From assembly GCF_000725485.1 (NCBI RefSeq), contig NZ_JOAG01000098.1, positions 1-6,832 of the forward strand: a stretch of DNA of 6,832 bases, read 5' to 3'. Position 1 is the stretch's first letter. Every line of letters starts with the position of its first letter. Below the pieces are notes generated by a model that made no database searches, had not been told where the DNA came from, and was given only the letters and a program-made list of their open reading frames with translations. Made by a program: the position numbers and the translations under genes. Positions 1-6,012 of the stretch are shown here, piece by piece. This stretch comes from Nonomuraea candida (lineage in GTDB: Bacteria > Actinomycetota > Actinomycetes > Streptosporangiales > Streptosporangiaceae).

Positions 1-91
1 CCGCCGAGGTCGACATATCCCGTTAAGGACCCGAGGTCAGTCAGGGGCTGGGTCAAACCCCGGGGGGAGGCGTTCATCTCCATCATCACTG
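1..91. other. Left-edge region without a convincing gene
   Basis: This stretch follows the stop codon of the minus-strand phosphatase. I see no complete gene in it. A plus-strand frame entering from the left closes at a TAA (24-26) after seven residues (AEVDISR), so the tail of a plus-strand gene is possible. Equally, an ATG read on the minus strand at 16-14 (MSTSA, weak upstream GGG) could start a gene that runs off the left edge. Seven or five codons cannot decide between these. A short inverted repeat, GGGT-CAA-ACCC (50-59), followed by a G-run lies between the edge and the phosphatase stop; it might take part in termination but has no U-tract. Confidence 0.3.
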
Positions 92-760
92 TCAGGGGCC
101 GAGGTGGGTGACGTCGTTGAAGCGTACGAGCCGGCCTCCGGTGTGCCAGACCGAGACCGAGGCGTTCAGCACCGGCGCGAACTCCAGCACCGCCGCCAGC
201 TCCGCGTCCGGCCGGCCGTCGAGGACGTGGCGCAGCGCCAGCACCACCGAGTCGTGCGCCACGATCAACACCCGCCGGCCCGGCGCGCGCCCGTCGAGGT
301 CGGCCAGGAAGTCACGTGTCCTGACCACGACGTCCGCGAGCGACTCGCCGCCTGGCGGGCGGAACGCGTAGGCGCCCTCGGCCTCCCGCCTGGCCAGCTC
401 CCCGGGATGCCGCTCCTTGATCGCGGCCAGGTTGAGCCGCGCGAACGCCCCGGCCTCCTGGTCCCTGAGCCGCTCGTCCACGGTGACCGGCAGCGGGGCG
501 GCGCCCCACGCCTCCTGCGCGATCGCCCACGTGTCGAGCGCGCGCCGGTAGGGCGAGCACCACACCAGCTCGGGCGCCTCGTCCGCGGGCAGCGCCGCCA
601 GCAGCCTGCCCAGCGCGGCGGCCTGCGCCCGGCCCGCCCCGGTCAGCGTCACCTCGTCGTCGCCGCGCCCGTAGACCAGCGGCGTCGCCCCCGCCTCCCG
701 GAAGGCGAGATTGGCCTCACTCTCCCCGTGCCGCACCGCCATGATCCCCACCGGCCCCAT
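92..760 (-). CDS. Histidine phosphatase family protein (phosphoglycerate mutase-like)
   Basis: A 222-residue cytosolic protein of the histidine phosphatase (RHG) superfamily, which transfers phosphate through a phosphohistidine intermediate. The signature VRHGES sits at residues 9-14, with His11 the predicted nucleophile and Arg10 binding phosphate. CSPYRRA (68-74) supplies the second conserved arginine. DERLRDQEAG (95-104) is the region carrying the acidic proton donor. RPPGGESLADV (134-144) is typical of the family, and VLIVAHD (164-170) carries the second catalytic histidine, His169, although Asp-Ser follows where many members have Gly-Gly. There is no signal peptide or membrane segment. 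The ATG at 760 is preceded by GAGGATGAGGGC, a purine-rich ribosome-binding region; a later ATG (residue 7) would leave only three residues before the catalytic Arg-His. It lies 170 bp downstream of the hyuB-like gene on the same strand, so it may have its own promoter. The substrate cannot be told from sequence: a small phosphoester phosphatase is more likely than glycolytic mutase. Confidence 0.93.
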   Translation of the reverse strand: MGPVGIMAVRHGESEANLAFREAGATPLVYGRGDDEVTLTGAGRAQAAALGRLLAALPADEAPELVWCSPYRRALDTWAIAQEAWGAAPLPVTVDERLRDQEAGAFARLNLAAIKERHPGELARREAEGAYAFRPPGGESLADVVVRTRDFLADLDGRAPGRRVLIVAHDSVVLALRHVLDGRPDAELAAVLEFAPVLNASVSVWHTGGRLVRFNDVTHLGP

Positions 761-930
761 GCCCTCATCCTCACACAGAATTCAGGCGACGACCCGTGCC
801 CGGCCGCGTACGGTGAGCACACGCCGCCTTCCTGCGGGGAGGATGGAAGTGGGCCCGGTGTACTGCCGGAATCGACGGGAGCCCGGGCTTCGCGCTTTCA
901 GCGGGCCTCTGCTCGCCGTACCGGCACTCC
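761..930. other. Spacer between the hyuB-like gene and the phosphatase gene
   Basis: A 170-bp noncoding spacer between two minus-strand genes. It holds a 10-bp perfect palindrome, AGCCCGGGCT (880-889), a small hairpin just after the hyuB-like stop (GCCG-GTA-CGGC on the minus strand, 915-925), and a possible CCGG-loop-CCGG stem near 855-869. These could slow or end transcription leaving the operon, but none has a clear U-tract, so I do not call a terminator. No convincing -35/-10 pair for the phosphatase gene was found. The purine-rich region just upstream of base 760 is its likely ribosome-binding site. Confidence 0.4.
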
Positions 931-2739
931 TCACCATTCGTCCACCTCTGCGTACGCGCGGCCGCCCGAGAGTTTGGCGTAGCCCGGGCCGCGGTCGAAG
1001 AAGCGGTCGGCCGGGGGGCGCAGGCGGGCGCGGAGTTCGGCGGTGCCCTGCTCGTCGATGCGGTCCCCGTCGAGCACCACCCCGTAGTCGCCCAGCGCGC
1101 CCGCGATCGACACCTTCCCGTCGCGCACGTCGGCCGCCACCGCCCGGGGGTCGCGGTCGTACGGGGAGCCCCAGCCGCCGCCGCCGGTGGTGCGGATCCT
1201 GATCAGCTCGCCGGCCTGCACCGGGTAGTCGTCCACCAGCCCTTCCATCTCCTTGCCGGCGATCTCCACGCGGAAGGGCCGGCCGGCCAGGCCGCCGTTG
1301 ACGCCCCAGCAGGACAGGATCGAGCGGTCGGCGACCGACATGTACGAGGCGTCGCGCAACATCCTGATGTGCTTGTCGTAGCCGAGCCCGCCCCTGAACA
1401 TGCCGGGCCCGCCGGAGTCGCAGGCCAGCGCCAGCCGCTCCACCCGGAACGGCCACCGCGCCTCGGCGAACTCCACCGGGATGTTGCGCGAGTCGGGCAC
1501 CACGTGGATGGTGTCCTCGCCGTCGGCGTACCAGCGCCCGCCGGAGCCGCCGCCCAGGACCTCGCGCATCAGGTACGGCTGCCCGTCGGCGTCCGTGCCG
1601 TGCACGCCGGTGTAGCGGATGGTCTCCTGGTCGGCCGGCATGCGCCCGCCGGTGGCCTTGGCCAGCACGCCCGACAGCACGCCGAGCAGGCGCAGGATGA
1701 CGAAGGTGCGGGCGTTGGTGGGCGCGGGGAAGATCGGGGTGAGCAGCGTGCCCTTCTCCGGGAAGACCATCCTGATCAGCGGCACGACGCCCTCGTTGAC
1801 GTCCAGCTCGGCCATGCGCTCCGGCGTGTCGGCCAGGTTGCGCAGCACGGGGGCCAGCCACTTCTTCAGGAACACCCCGTCGGCGTAGTCGCCGGCGTGG
1901 TTGATGGGGCCCTTGGCCTGGGGCGAGGTGCCGGTGAAGTCGATGGTGAGCGGGGCCTCGGCCGCGTGGTCCACGGTCAGGGTGATGCGCTGGGCGTGCA
2001 GCCGGGGCTCGTCCACGCCGTCGTGCTCGGCGTAGTCCTCCCACACGTACGTGCCCTCGGGGATCTTGGCCAGCAGTTCCCTGCGGAACGTCTCGGTGGT
2101 CTTGTCGATGATCGCGTCGAAGCACTCCTCGACGGCCTGCCTGCCGTAGCGTTCGAACAGCTCCGCCAGCCGCCGCGCGCCCATCAGGCAGGCCGAGCAC
2201 TCGGCGTCGAGGTCGCCGGCCAGCGAGTCGGGCATGCGGGAGTTGCGGGTCATGATGCGCAGCGCGGCCTCGTTGGGCACGCCCTGGTCCCACAGCTTGA
2301 TCGGCGGCACCATCAGGCCCTCTTCGAAGACCGAGCGGGCGTGGGAGGGCATGGAGCCGGGCACCGAGCCGCCGATGTCGTCGTGGTGGCCGAACGCCTG
2401 CACGAAGGCGACCACGGAGTCCTCGTGGAAGACGGGGACGGTGACGCACAGGTCGGGCAGGTGGCCGATGCCGCCCTCGGACAGGTAGACGTCGTTGTGG
2501 AAGTAGACGTCGCCGGGCTTCATCGTCTCGATCGGGAAGTCGCGCACAATGGGCTGGACGAGGGCGCTGTAGGAGCGGCCGGTGAGCTTGCGCAGCCGTG
2601 CGTCGTGGATGCCGGCGCGGAAGTCGTGCGCGTCGCGGATCATGGGTGAGCGGGACGTGCGGGCGATCGCCGTCTCGACCTCCTTCTCGACGGAGGCGAG
2701 CGTCCCTTCGACGATCTCCACCAAAATGGGATCAGTCAC
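931..2739 (-). CDS. Hydantoinase B/oxoprolinase family protein (HyuB-like subunit)
   Basis: A 602-residue cytosolic protein of the HyuB/oxoprolinase-C/acetone carboxylase alpha family, the partner of the ATP-binding HyuA-type subunit encoded just upstream. The family carries the metal-dependent half-reaction on a phosphorylated substrate. Seen: DPILVEIVEGTL (3-14), GHLPDL (92-97) and FGHHDDIGG (116-124), where the His and Asp residues are probable metal ligands; DFTGTSPQ (267-274); GGGSGGRW (396-403); CDSGGPGMFRGGLG (440-453); and TTGGGGWGSPYDRDP (517-531), a near-universal C-terminal signature. The start is GTG at 2739, supported by GGAGAT five bases upstream and by the N-terminal DPIL motif right after it. 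It overlaps the hyuA-like stop by 8 bp (GTGACTGA), so translation is probably coupled. Residues 37-75 lack the His/Met-rich segment (HIPVHLGSM-like) common in HyuB and carry another sequence instead. Length fits HyuB and is well short of acetone carboxylase alpha (about 770). The true substrate is unknown. Confidence 0.95.
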   Translation of the reverse strand: MTDPILVEIVEGTLASVEKEVETAIARTSRSPMIRDAHDFRAGIHDARLRKLTGRSYSALVQPIVRDFPIETMKPGDVYFHNDVYLSEGGIGHLPDLCVTVPVFHEDSVVAFVQAFGHHDDIGGSVPGSMPSHARSVFEEGLMVPPIKLWDQGVPNEAALRIMTRNSRMPDSLAGDLDAECSACLMGARRLAELFERYGRQAVEECFDAIIDKTTETFRRELLAKIPEGTYVWEDYAEHDGVDEPRLHAQRITLTVDHAAEAPLTIDFTGTSPQAKGPINHAGDYADGVFLKKWLAPVLRNLADTPERMAELDVNEGVVPLIRMVFPEKGTLLTPIFPAPTNARTFVILRLLGVLSGVLAKATGGRMPADQETIRYTGVHGTDADGQPYLMREVLGGGSGGRWYADGEDTIHVVPDSRNIPVEFAEARWPFRVERLALACDSGGPGMFRGGLGYDKHIRMLRDASYMSVADRSILSCWGVNGGLAGRPFRVEIAGKEMEGLVDDYPVQAGELIRIRTTGGGGWGSPYDRDPRAVAADVRDGKVSIAGALGDYGVVLDGDRIDEQGTAELRARLRPPADRFFDRGPGYAKLSGGRAYAEVDEW

Positions 2740-4732
2740 GACTTATCTCCACATTTCCGTATTCGTCGAGCTTGGCGGTGAAGCCGGGGTGGACCGGGAT
2801 CGTCGAGCCGTACTCCTCGATCACCGCCGGCCCCCGCACCGTGGCGCCGGGGCCGAGCGCGGCGCGCTGGTGGATGGGGGTGTCGCGGGTCTCCTCGAAG
2901 TGCACGGGACGCACCGACGTGGCGCCCTCGCCGGCCCTGTCCAGGCGGCGGATGACCGGGCGCGTGATGGGGCCGATGCCGGAGACGCGCAGGTTCACCC
3001 ACTCCACGGCGTGGCGCGGGTCGTCGCGGTAGGCGTAGCCGTACAGCTTCTCGTGGGCGTCGTGGAAGCGCCCGATCACCTCGGCGTGCCAGTCCTCGTC
3101 GATCTCGCCGGCGGGGGCGGGGACGCGGACCTCGTACGCCTGCCCGTAGTAACGCAGGTCGGCGCTGCGCTGGTAGACCGGGTCGTCGAAGCCCTCGCGG
3201 TCGAGGGCCTCGCCGGCCTGATGCTCCAGGTCATGGAAGATCTCCACGGCCTTGCCGAGGGAGAGGTCGCGGGTGACGTACGTGCGCACATAGTCGTTCT
3301 TGACGTCCACCGTGAGCAGCCCGAACGCCGAGACGTTGCCCGGGTCGCGCGGCACGATCACGGACGGCAGGCCGAGGATGTCGATCAGCCGGCAGGCCAG
3401 CAGCGGCCCCGAGCCGCCGAACGTCACCAGCGGGAAGTCCCGCACGTCCAGCCCGCGCTTGACGGTGAGCTGCCTGATCGCGTTGCTCTGGTTGAACGCG
3501 CTGATCTCCAGGATGCCGGTGGCCGTGCGCTCGGGGGTCAGGCCCAGCTTGTCGGCCAGCGCCTGGACGCCGGCGCGGGCGGCGTCCACGTCGAGGGGGA
3601 TCTCCCCGCCGAGCAGGTGCGGCGGGATGCGCCCGAGGAACACGTGCGCGTCCGTCACCGTCACCTCGGTCCCGCCCCTGCCGTAGCAGAGCGGGCCGGG
3701 GTCGGCGCCGGCGGACCTGGGGCCGACCTTGAGCGTGCCCTCGGGCGAGATCCACGCGATCGAGCCGCCGCCCGCGCCCACCGTGATGATGTCGATCATC
3801 GGAATCTTGCACGGATAGCGGCCGACGCTGCCCTCGGTGGTGATGGAGGGCTCGCCGTCGATCACCACGGCCACGTCGGTGGAGGTGCCCCCGCCGTCCA
3901 GGGTGATCACCGACTTGTGGCCCGCGGTGGAGGCGATGAGCGCCGCGCCCAGCGCGCCGGCCGCCGGGCCGGACAGGACGGTGGTGATGGGCTGGTTGAC
4001 GACCTCGCGGGCCGACAGCACGCCGCCGTTGGACTTCATGACGGAGAACGGCATGCCGAGCCGGGTGGACAGGTTGGCGATGTAGCTGCGCATGGCCGGC
4101 TTGACGGCGGCGTCGACGAGGGTGGTGACCGAGCGCTCGTACTCGCGGTATTCGCGCAGCACGTCGCTGGAGAGCGAGATCACCGCCTCGGGGTGCTCGC
4201 GCCACAGCACCTCGCGCATGCGCCGCTCGTGCTCCGGGTTGGCGTAGGAGTGCAGGAAGCAGACCCCGATCGCGGTGACGCCCCGGGCGCGGAACCAGCG
4301 GGCCACCTCGACGGCCTGCTCGTCGGAGAACGGCCGCACCTCGTCGCCCAGGTGGTCCAGCCGCCCGCCGACGGTCTTGACCAGGTGCACGGGGACGATC
4401 CTGGGCGGTTTGACCCAGAAGTAGGAGTTGCCGTAACCGTCGGGCACACTCTGCCTGGCGATCTCCAGGATGAACTCGAAGCCCTCGGTCGTGATGAACC
4501 CGAGGTCGCCGATCCGGTCCTCCAGGAGCCGGTTGGTGGCCACCGTGGTGCCGTGCACGATGGAGCCGACGTCGAGCCGGCCGAGCTTCCCGATGCCCGC
4601 CAGGAACCCGTCTGCCGGGTTCGCGGGGGTCGAGGGGGTCTTCGTGGTGAGGATCTCACCGGTCTCCTCGTCCACCGCCACGACGTCGGTGAACGTGCCT
4701 CCGGTGTCCACTCCGATACGGACGCTACGCAT
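2732..4732 (-). CDS. Hydantoinase A/oxoprolinase family protein (HyuA-like ATP-binding subunit)
   Basis: A 666-residue cytosolic subunit of the HyuA/5-oxoprolinase/acetone carboxylase beta family. Members use ATP to phosphorylate a cyclic amide or carbonyl substrate, which the HyuB-type partner then processes. The N-terminal Hydant_A_N domain opens with the phosphate-binding GVDTGGTFTD (7-16) and has HGTTVATN (60-67) and REYERS (196-201). The central actin-like hydantoinase A domain has MKSNGG (232-237), SGPAAG (254-259), DGGGTSTDV (279-287), GAGGGS (319-324), SAGADPGPLCYGRGG (340-354) and FGGSGPL (438-444). The C-terminal domain has RYYGQAYE (527-534) and RGPAVIEEYGST (633-643). Gly280 replaces the Met usual in DMGGTSTD. 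The ATG at 4732 directly precedes the family N-terminus; GAGGAG sits only two bases upstream and overlaps the stop of the preceding small membrane protein gene, suggesting coupling. Length and the missing gamma subunit favour a hydantoinase-, oxoprolinase- or lactamase-type enzyme over acetone carboxylase. The substrate is not determined. Confidence 0.96.
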   Translation of the reverse strand: MRSVRIGVDTGGTFTDVVAVDEETGEILTTKTPSTPANPADGFLAGIGKLGRLDVGSIVHGTTVATNRLLEDRIGDLGFITTEGFEFILEIARQSVPDGYGNSYFWVKPPRIVPVHLVKTVGGRLDHLGDEVRPFSDEQAVEVARWFRARGVTAIGVCFLHSYANPEHERRMREVLWREHPEAVISLSSDVLREYREYERSVTTLVDAAVKPAMRSYIANLSTRLGMPFSVMKSNGGVLSAREVVNQPITTVLSGPAAGALGAALIASTAGHKSVITLDGGGTSTDVAVVIDGEPSITTEGSVGRYPCKIPMIDIITVGAGGGSIAWISPEGTLKVGPRSAGADPGPLCYGRGGTEVTVTDAHVFLGRIPPHLLGGEIPLDVDAARAGVQALADKLGLTPERTATGILEISAFNQSNAIRQLTVKRGLDVRDFPLVTFGGSGPLLACRLIDILGLPSVIVPRDPGNVSAFGLLTVDVKNDYVRTYVTRDLSLGKAVEIFHDLEHQAGEALDREGFDDPVYQRSADLRYYGQAYEVRVPAPAGEIDEDWHAEVIGRFHDAHEKLYGYAYRDDPRHAVEWVNLRVSGIGPITRPVIRRLDRAGEGATSVRPVHFEETRDTPIHQRAALGPGATVRGPAVIEEYGSTIPVHPGFTAKLDEYGNVEISRD
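2745..2750 (-). promoter_or_regulatory. Ribosome-binding site of the hyuB-like gene
   Basis: GGAGAT on the minus strand lies five bases before the GTG at 2739, inside the last codons of the hyuA-like gene. It fixes the GTG as the start and shows that the downstream cistron can be initiated despite the 8-bp overlap. Confidence 0.7.
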
Positions 4733-4734
4733 GG

Positions 4735-4740
4735 CTCCTC
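4735..4740 (-). promoter_or_regulatory. Ribosome-binding site of the hyuA-like gene
   Basis: GAGGAG on the minus strand overlaps the TGA stop (4741-4739) of the upstream small membrane protein gene and stands two bases before the ATG at 4732. The spacing is tighter than usual. With only 6 bp between the two genes, a ribosome finishing the first could restart on the second. Confidence 0.55.
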
Positions 4741-5134
4741 AGCTTCGCCGTCGGCCGAGCACTTCGTCGATGACCCGGGGCGCGTTCTGTGTGCCGACGT
4801 ACGCCGCCAGGCGCACGACCATCTCCTGTGACCTGGCCAGCTCGGCCTCGACCCTGGCCTTACCCGACTGTCCCGCCTGCACCCCGAAATAGGCTCCGAT
4901 GATGGTACCGATCACCCCCGCGACACCGGCGAACAGCGGGGCGAACTCCCCGGTGGCGAACACGGCCGCGCCGAACGCGATCAGGACCGCGGCGATGCCC
5001 GCCACGACGACGAGGAAGCCGTAACGCCAGCGGGTGGCGTCCGCCTGGGCGGCCGTGAGGTCGTCCTGCTTCATCATCGCGTCGAGCGGCGACGCCTGAG
5101 ACGTTGCGTGGGACGGTGGTTTGTCGGTGACCAC
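4739..5134 (-). CDS. Small two-transmembrane protein of unknown function
   Basis: A 131-residue protein that I do not recognise. It has a polar N-terminus of about 35 residues without a signal peptide, then two hydrophobic segments: roughly 38-60 (begins YGFLVVVAGIAAV) and 64-87 (FAPLFAG...AYFGVQAG). The second is glycine-rich with GxxxG-like spacing (GVAGVIGTIIGAYFG), suited to helix packing or oligomerisation. A charged, probably helical tail follows (GKARVEAELARSQEMVVRL, 91-109), ending in RRRS. With a short hairpin between the two helices, both ends are likely on the same, probably cytosolic, side. I chose the GTG at 5134 because AGGAGGA lies five bases before it. The frame can be extended to a GTG at 5173, adding 13 residues, but that lacks a good ribosome-binding site. 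It is the first gene of the operon, 6 bp before the hyuA-like gene. A role as membrane anchor, scaffold or transport helper for HyuAB is only inference from position. Confidence 0.85.
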   Translation of the reverse strand: MVTDKPPSHATSQASPLDAMMKQDDLTAAQADATRWRYGFLVVVAGIAAVLIAFGAAVFATGEFAPLFAGVAGVIGTIIGAYFGVQAGQSGKARVEAELARSQEMVVRLAAYVGTQNAPRVIDEVLGRRRS

Positions 5135-5138
5135 AGAT

Positions 5139-5145
5139 TCCTCCT
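5139..5145 (-). promoter_or_regulatory. Ribosome-binding site of the small membrane protein gene
   Basis: AGGAGGA on the minus strand is the strongest Shine-Dalgarno sequence in the window. It stands four to five bases before the GTG at 5134 and decides that start over the upstream in-frame GTG codons at 5152 and 5173. Confidence 0.75.
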
Positions 5146-5163
5146 GACTCACTACAGGGGAGA

Positions 5164-5193
5164 AATGTCCCACGAGGTTGTGGAACTAGCCAA
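5164..5193 (-). promoter_or_regulatory. Candidate promoter of the membrane protein-hyuA-hyuB operon
   Basis: On the minus strand TTGGCT (5193-5188) could be a -35 box and GACATT (5169-5164) a -10 box, separated by 18 bp. Transcription would start near 5157, giving a leader of about 20-25 nt that holds the AGGAGGA site. The -10 fits only the loose actinobacterial pattern (T/G)AnnnT, so this is a positional inference. The boxes overlap the tdk upstream region. Confidence 0.3.
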
Positions 5194-5204
5194 GCCGCTA
5201 AGCT
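5178..5204 (+). promoter_or_regulatory. Candidate leaderless promoter of tdk
   Basis: TAAGCT (5199-5204) matches the actinobacterial -10 pattern TAnnnT and ends 8 bases before the GTG at 5213, the spacing expected when transcription starts at the first base of the start codon. A TTGTGG (5178-5183) stands 15 bp upstream as a weak -35. There is no Shine-Dalgarno sequence before the GTG, which fits leaderless expression. Confidence 0.4.
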
Positions 5205-5212
5205 GGCGGCCT

Positions 5213-5860
5213 GTGACCGAACTGTCTGCCTTGTCCGCCGTGCCATCCGGCCCCCGGGACGCCGTCCTGAAGTTCTACTTCGGCCCGATGGACTGCGGGA
5301 AGTCCACGCTGGCGCTCCAGATGAACTACAACCACGGGCGGCAGGGCAGGCGCGGCCTGGTGCTCACCAAGCACGACCGCTCGGGCGGCCCGAAGGTCAC
5401 CAGCCGGATCGGGCTGGGGCTGGAGGCCATCGAGGTGGAGGACTCGCTCGACCTCGTACGGCTGGTGACCGGTCACGACCGCATCGACTACCTGATCTGC
5501 GACGAGGCCTGCTTCTACACCGTCGAGCAGATCGAGCAGCTCGCCGACCTGGTCGACGACCACGGCGTGGACGTCTACGCGTTCGGGCTGGCCTCGGACT
5601 TCCGGTCGGTGATGTTCCCGGCGGCGCAACGGCTGTTCGAGCTGGCCGACGAGGTGTGCCGGCTGCAGGTCGAGGTGTTGTGCTGGTGCGGGCGGCCGGG
5701 GCTGCTCAACGCCAGGATCGTGGGCGGGACGATGGCGCGTACGGGCGAGCAGGTCGTGATCGGCGACACCGACGACGCGCCCGTGCGCTATCAGGTGCTC
5801 TGCCGCCGCCACCACCGCGCGGGCCGGCTCGGCGAGGGCACCGCCCCCTCGGCCGGCTGA
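5213..5860 (+). CDS. tdk: Thymidine kinase (TK1-like, type II)
   Basis: Phosphorylates thymidine to dTMP with ATP in pyrimidine salvage; cytosolic, normally a tetramer in this family. The 215 residues fit the usual size (about 190-210). Seen: the P-loop GPMDCGKST (24-32); TKHDRSGGPKVTSRIG (52-67), the conserved nucleotide/substrate segment; ICDEACF (95-101), the DEAQF-type motif with Glu98 the predicted catalytic base; GLASDFR (125-131); the thymidine-binding lasso region near GTMARTGEQVVIGD (172-185); and zinc ligands in LCWCG (156-160) and CRRHH (197-201). The first zinc pair is C-x-C instead of C-x-x-C, which I recall as an actinobacterial variant. I chose the GTG at 5213 from the leaderless -10 spacing. 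An in-frame ATG at 5165 with GGGGAG close upstream would add 16 residues and is the main alternative. It is transcribed divergently from the hyu-like operon and convergently with the DsbA-family gene; nothing links it to either pathway. Confidence 0.96.
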   Translation: MTELSALSAVPSGPRDAVLKFYFGPMDCGKSTLALQMNYNHGRQGRRGLVLTKHDRSGGPKVTSRIGLGLEAIEVEDSLDLVRLVTGHDRIDYLICDEACFYTVEQIEQLADLVDDHGVDVYAFGLASDFRSVMFPAAQRLFELADEVCRLQVEVLCWCGRPGLLNARIVGGTMARTGEQVVIGDTDDAPVRYQVLCRRHHRAGRLGEGTAPSAG

Positions 5861-5867
5861 CCCGCCC

Positions 5868-5978
5868 GCCGGTCGCGCCGCCCGCCGGTCGCGGCGGTCG
5901 CCGGTCGCGGCGGTCGCCGGTCGCGGCGGTCGCTGATCGTGCCGACCGCGATCGTGCCGGCCGCCGGTCCTGCCGGTC
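5868..5978. repeat. Tandem array of about seven 16-bp GC-rich units
   Basis: The unit is GCCGGTCGCGGCGGTC. Three adjacent copies are identical (5884-5899, 5900-5915, 5916-5931). They are flanked by diverged copies: 5868-5883 (13/16 matches), 5932-5947 (10/16), 5948-5962 (15 bp, diverged and resembling its left neighbour) and 5963-5978 (13/16). The array starts 7 bp after the tdk stop and fills most of the gap between two convergent genes. A 16-bp unit shifts frame at each copy, so it is not a coding repeat. Identical centre and worn edges suggest slippage or unequal crossing-over in a minisatellite-like tract. It may also affect termination of the converging transcripts. Confidence 0.85.
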
Positions 5979-5983
5979 GCGGC
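5960..5983. terminator. Possible hairpin terminator between convergent genes
   Basis: GCCG-CCGG, a TCCTG loop, then CCGG-(TCG bulge)-CGGC can fold into an 8-bp GC-only stem with one bulge. It overlaps the last unit of the 16-bp repeat array and lies between the stops of tdk and the DsbA-family gene, where a two-way terminator is expected. There is no U-tract on either strand, which is common in actinomycetes but leaves the call weak. Confidence 0.25.
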
Positions 5984-6012
5984 AGACGCGCGGCCGTGCG
6001 TCGCGGTGAAGG

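Noticed and set aside
782..936. Possible 51-residue basic ORF on the minus strand starting at the ATG (936-934) that overlaps the hyuB-like stop as ATGGTGA
   Set aside because: The overlap looks like translational coupling, but the product is Arg-rich, third-position GC is lower than in the real genes, and it has no recognisable motif or good ribosome-binding site. It is more likely the tail of a shadow frame.
104..982. Long open plus-strand frame across the phosphatase gene
   Set aside because: It is antisense to a protein with clear catalytic motifs, is low-complexity and Arg/Pro-rich, and arises from the high GC at third codon positions.
931..4732. Acetone or acetophenone carboxylase
   Set aside because: The two subunits belong to the same superfamily, but both are shorter than the carboxylase subunits and there is no gamma-subunit gene next to them.
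1369..4831. Two long plus-strand open frames (1369-2649 and 2582-4831)
   Set aside because: They mirror the HyuB-like and HyuA-like genes codon for codon on the other strand, are rich in Val/Gly/Ala/His, and show no family motif.
5868..5978. CRISPR array
   Set aside because: The repeats are 16 bp and directly adjacent with no spacers, and no cas gene is present.
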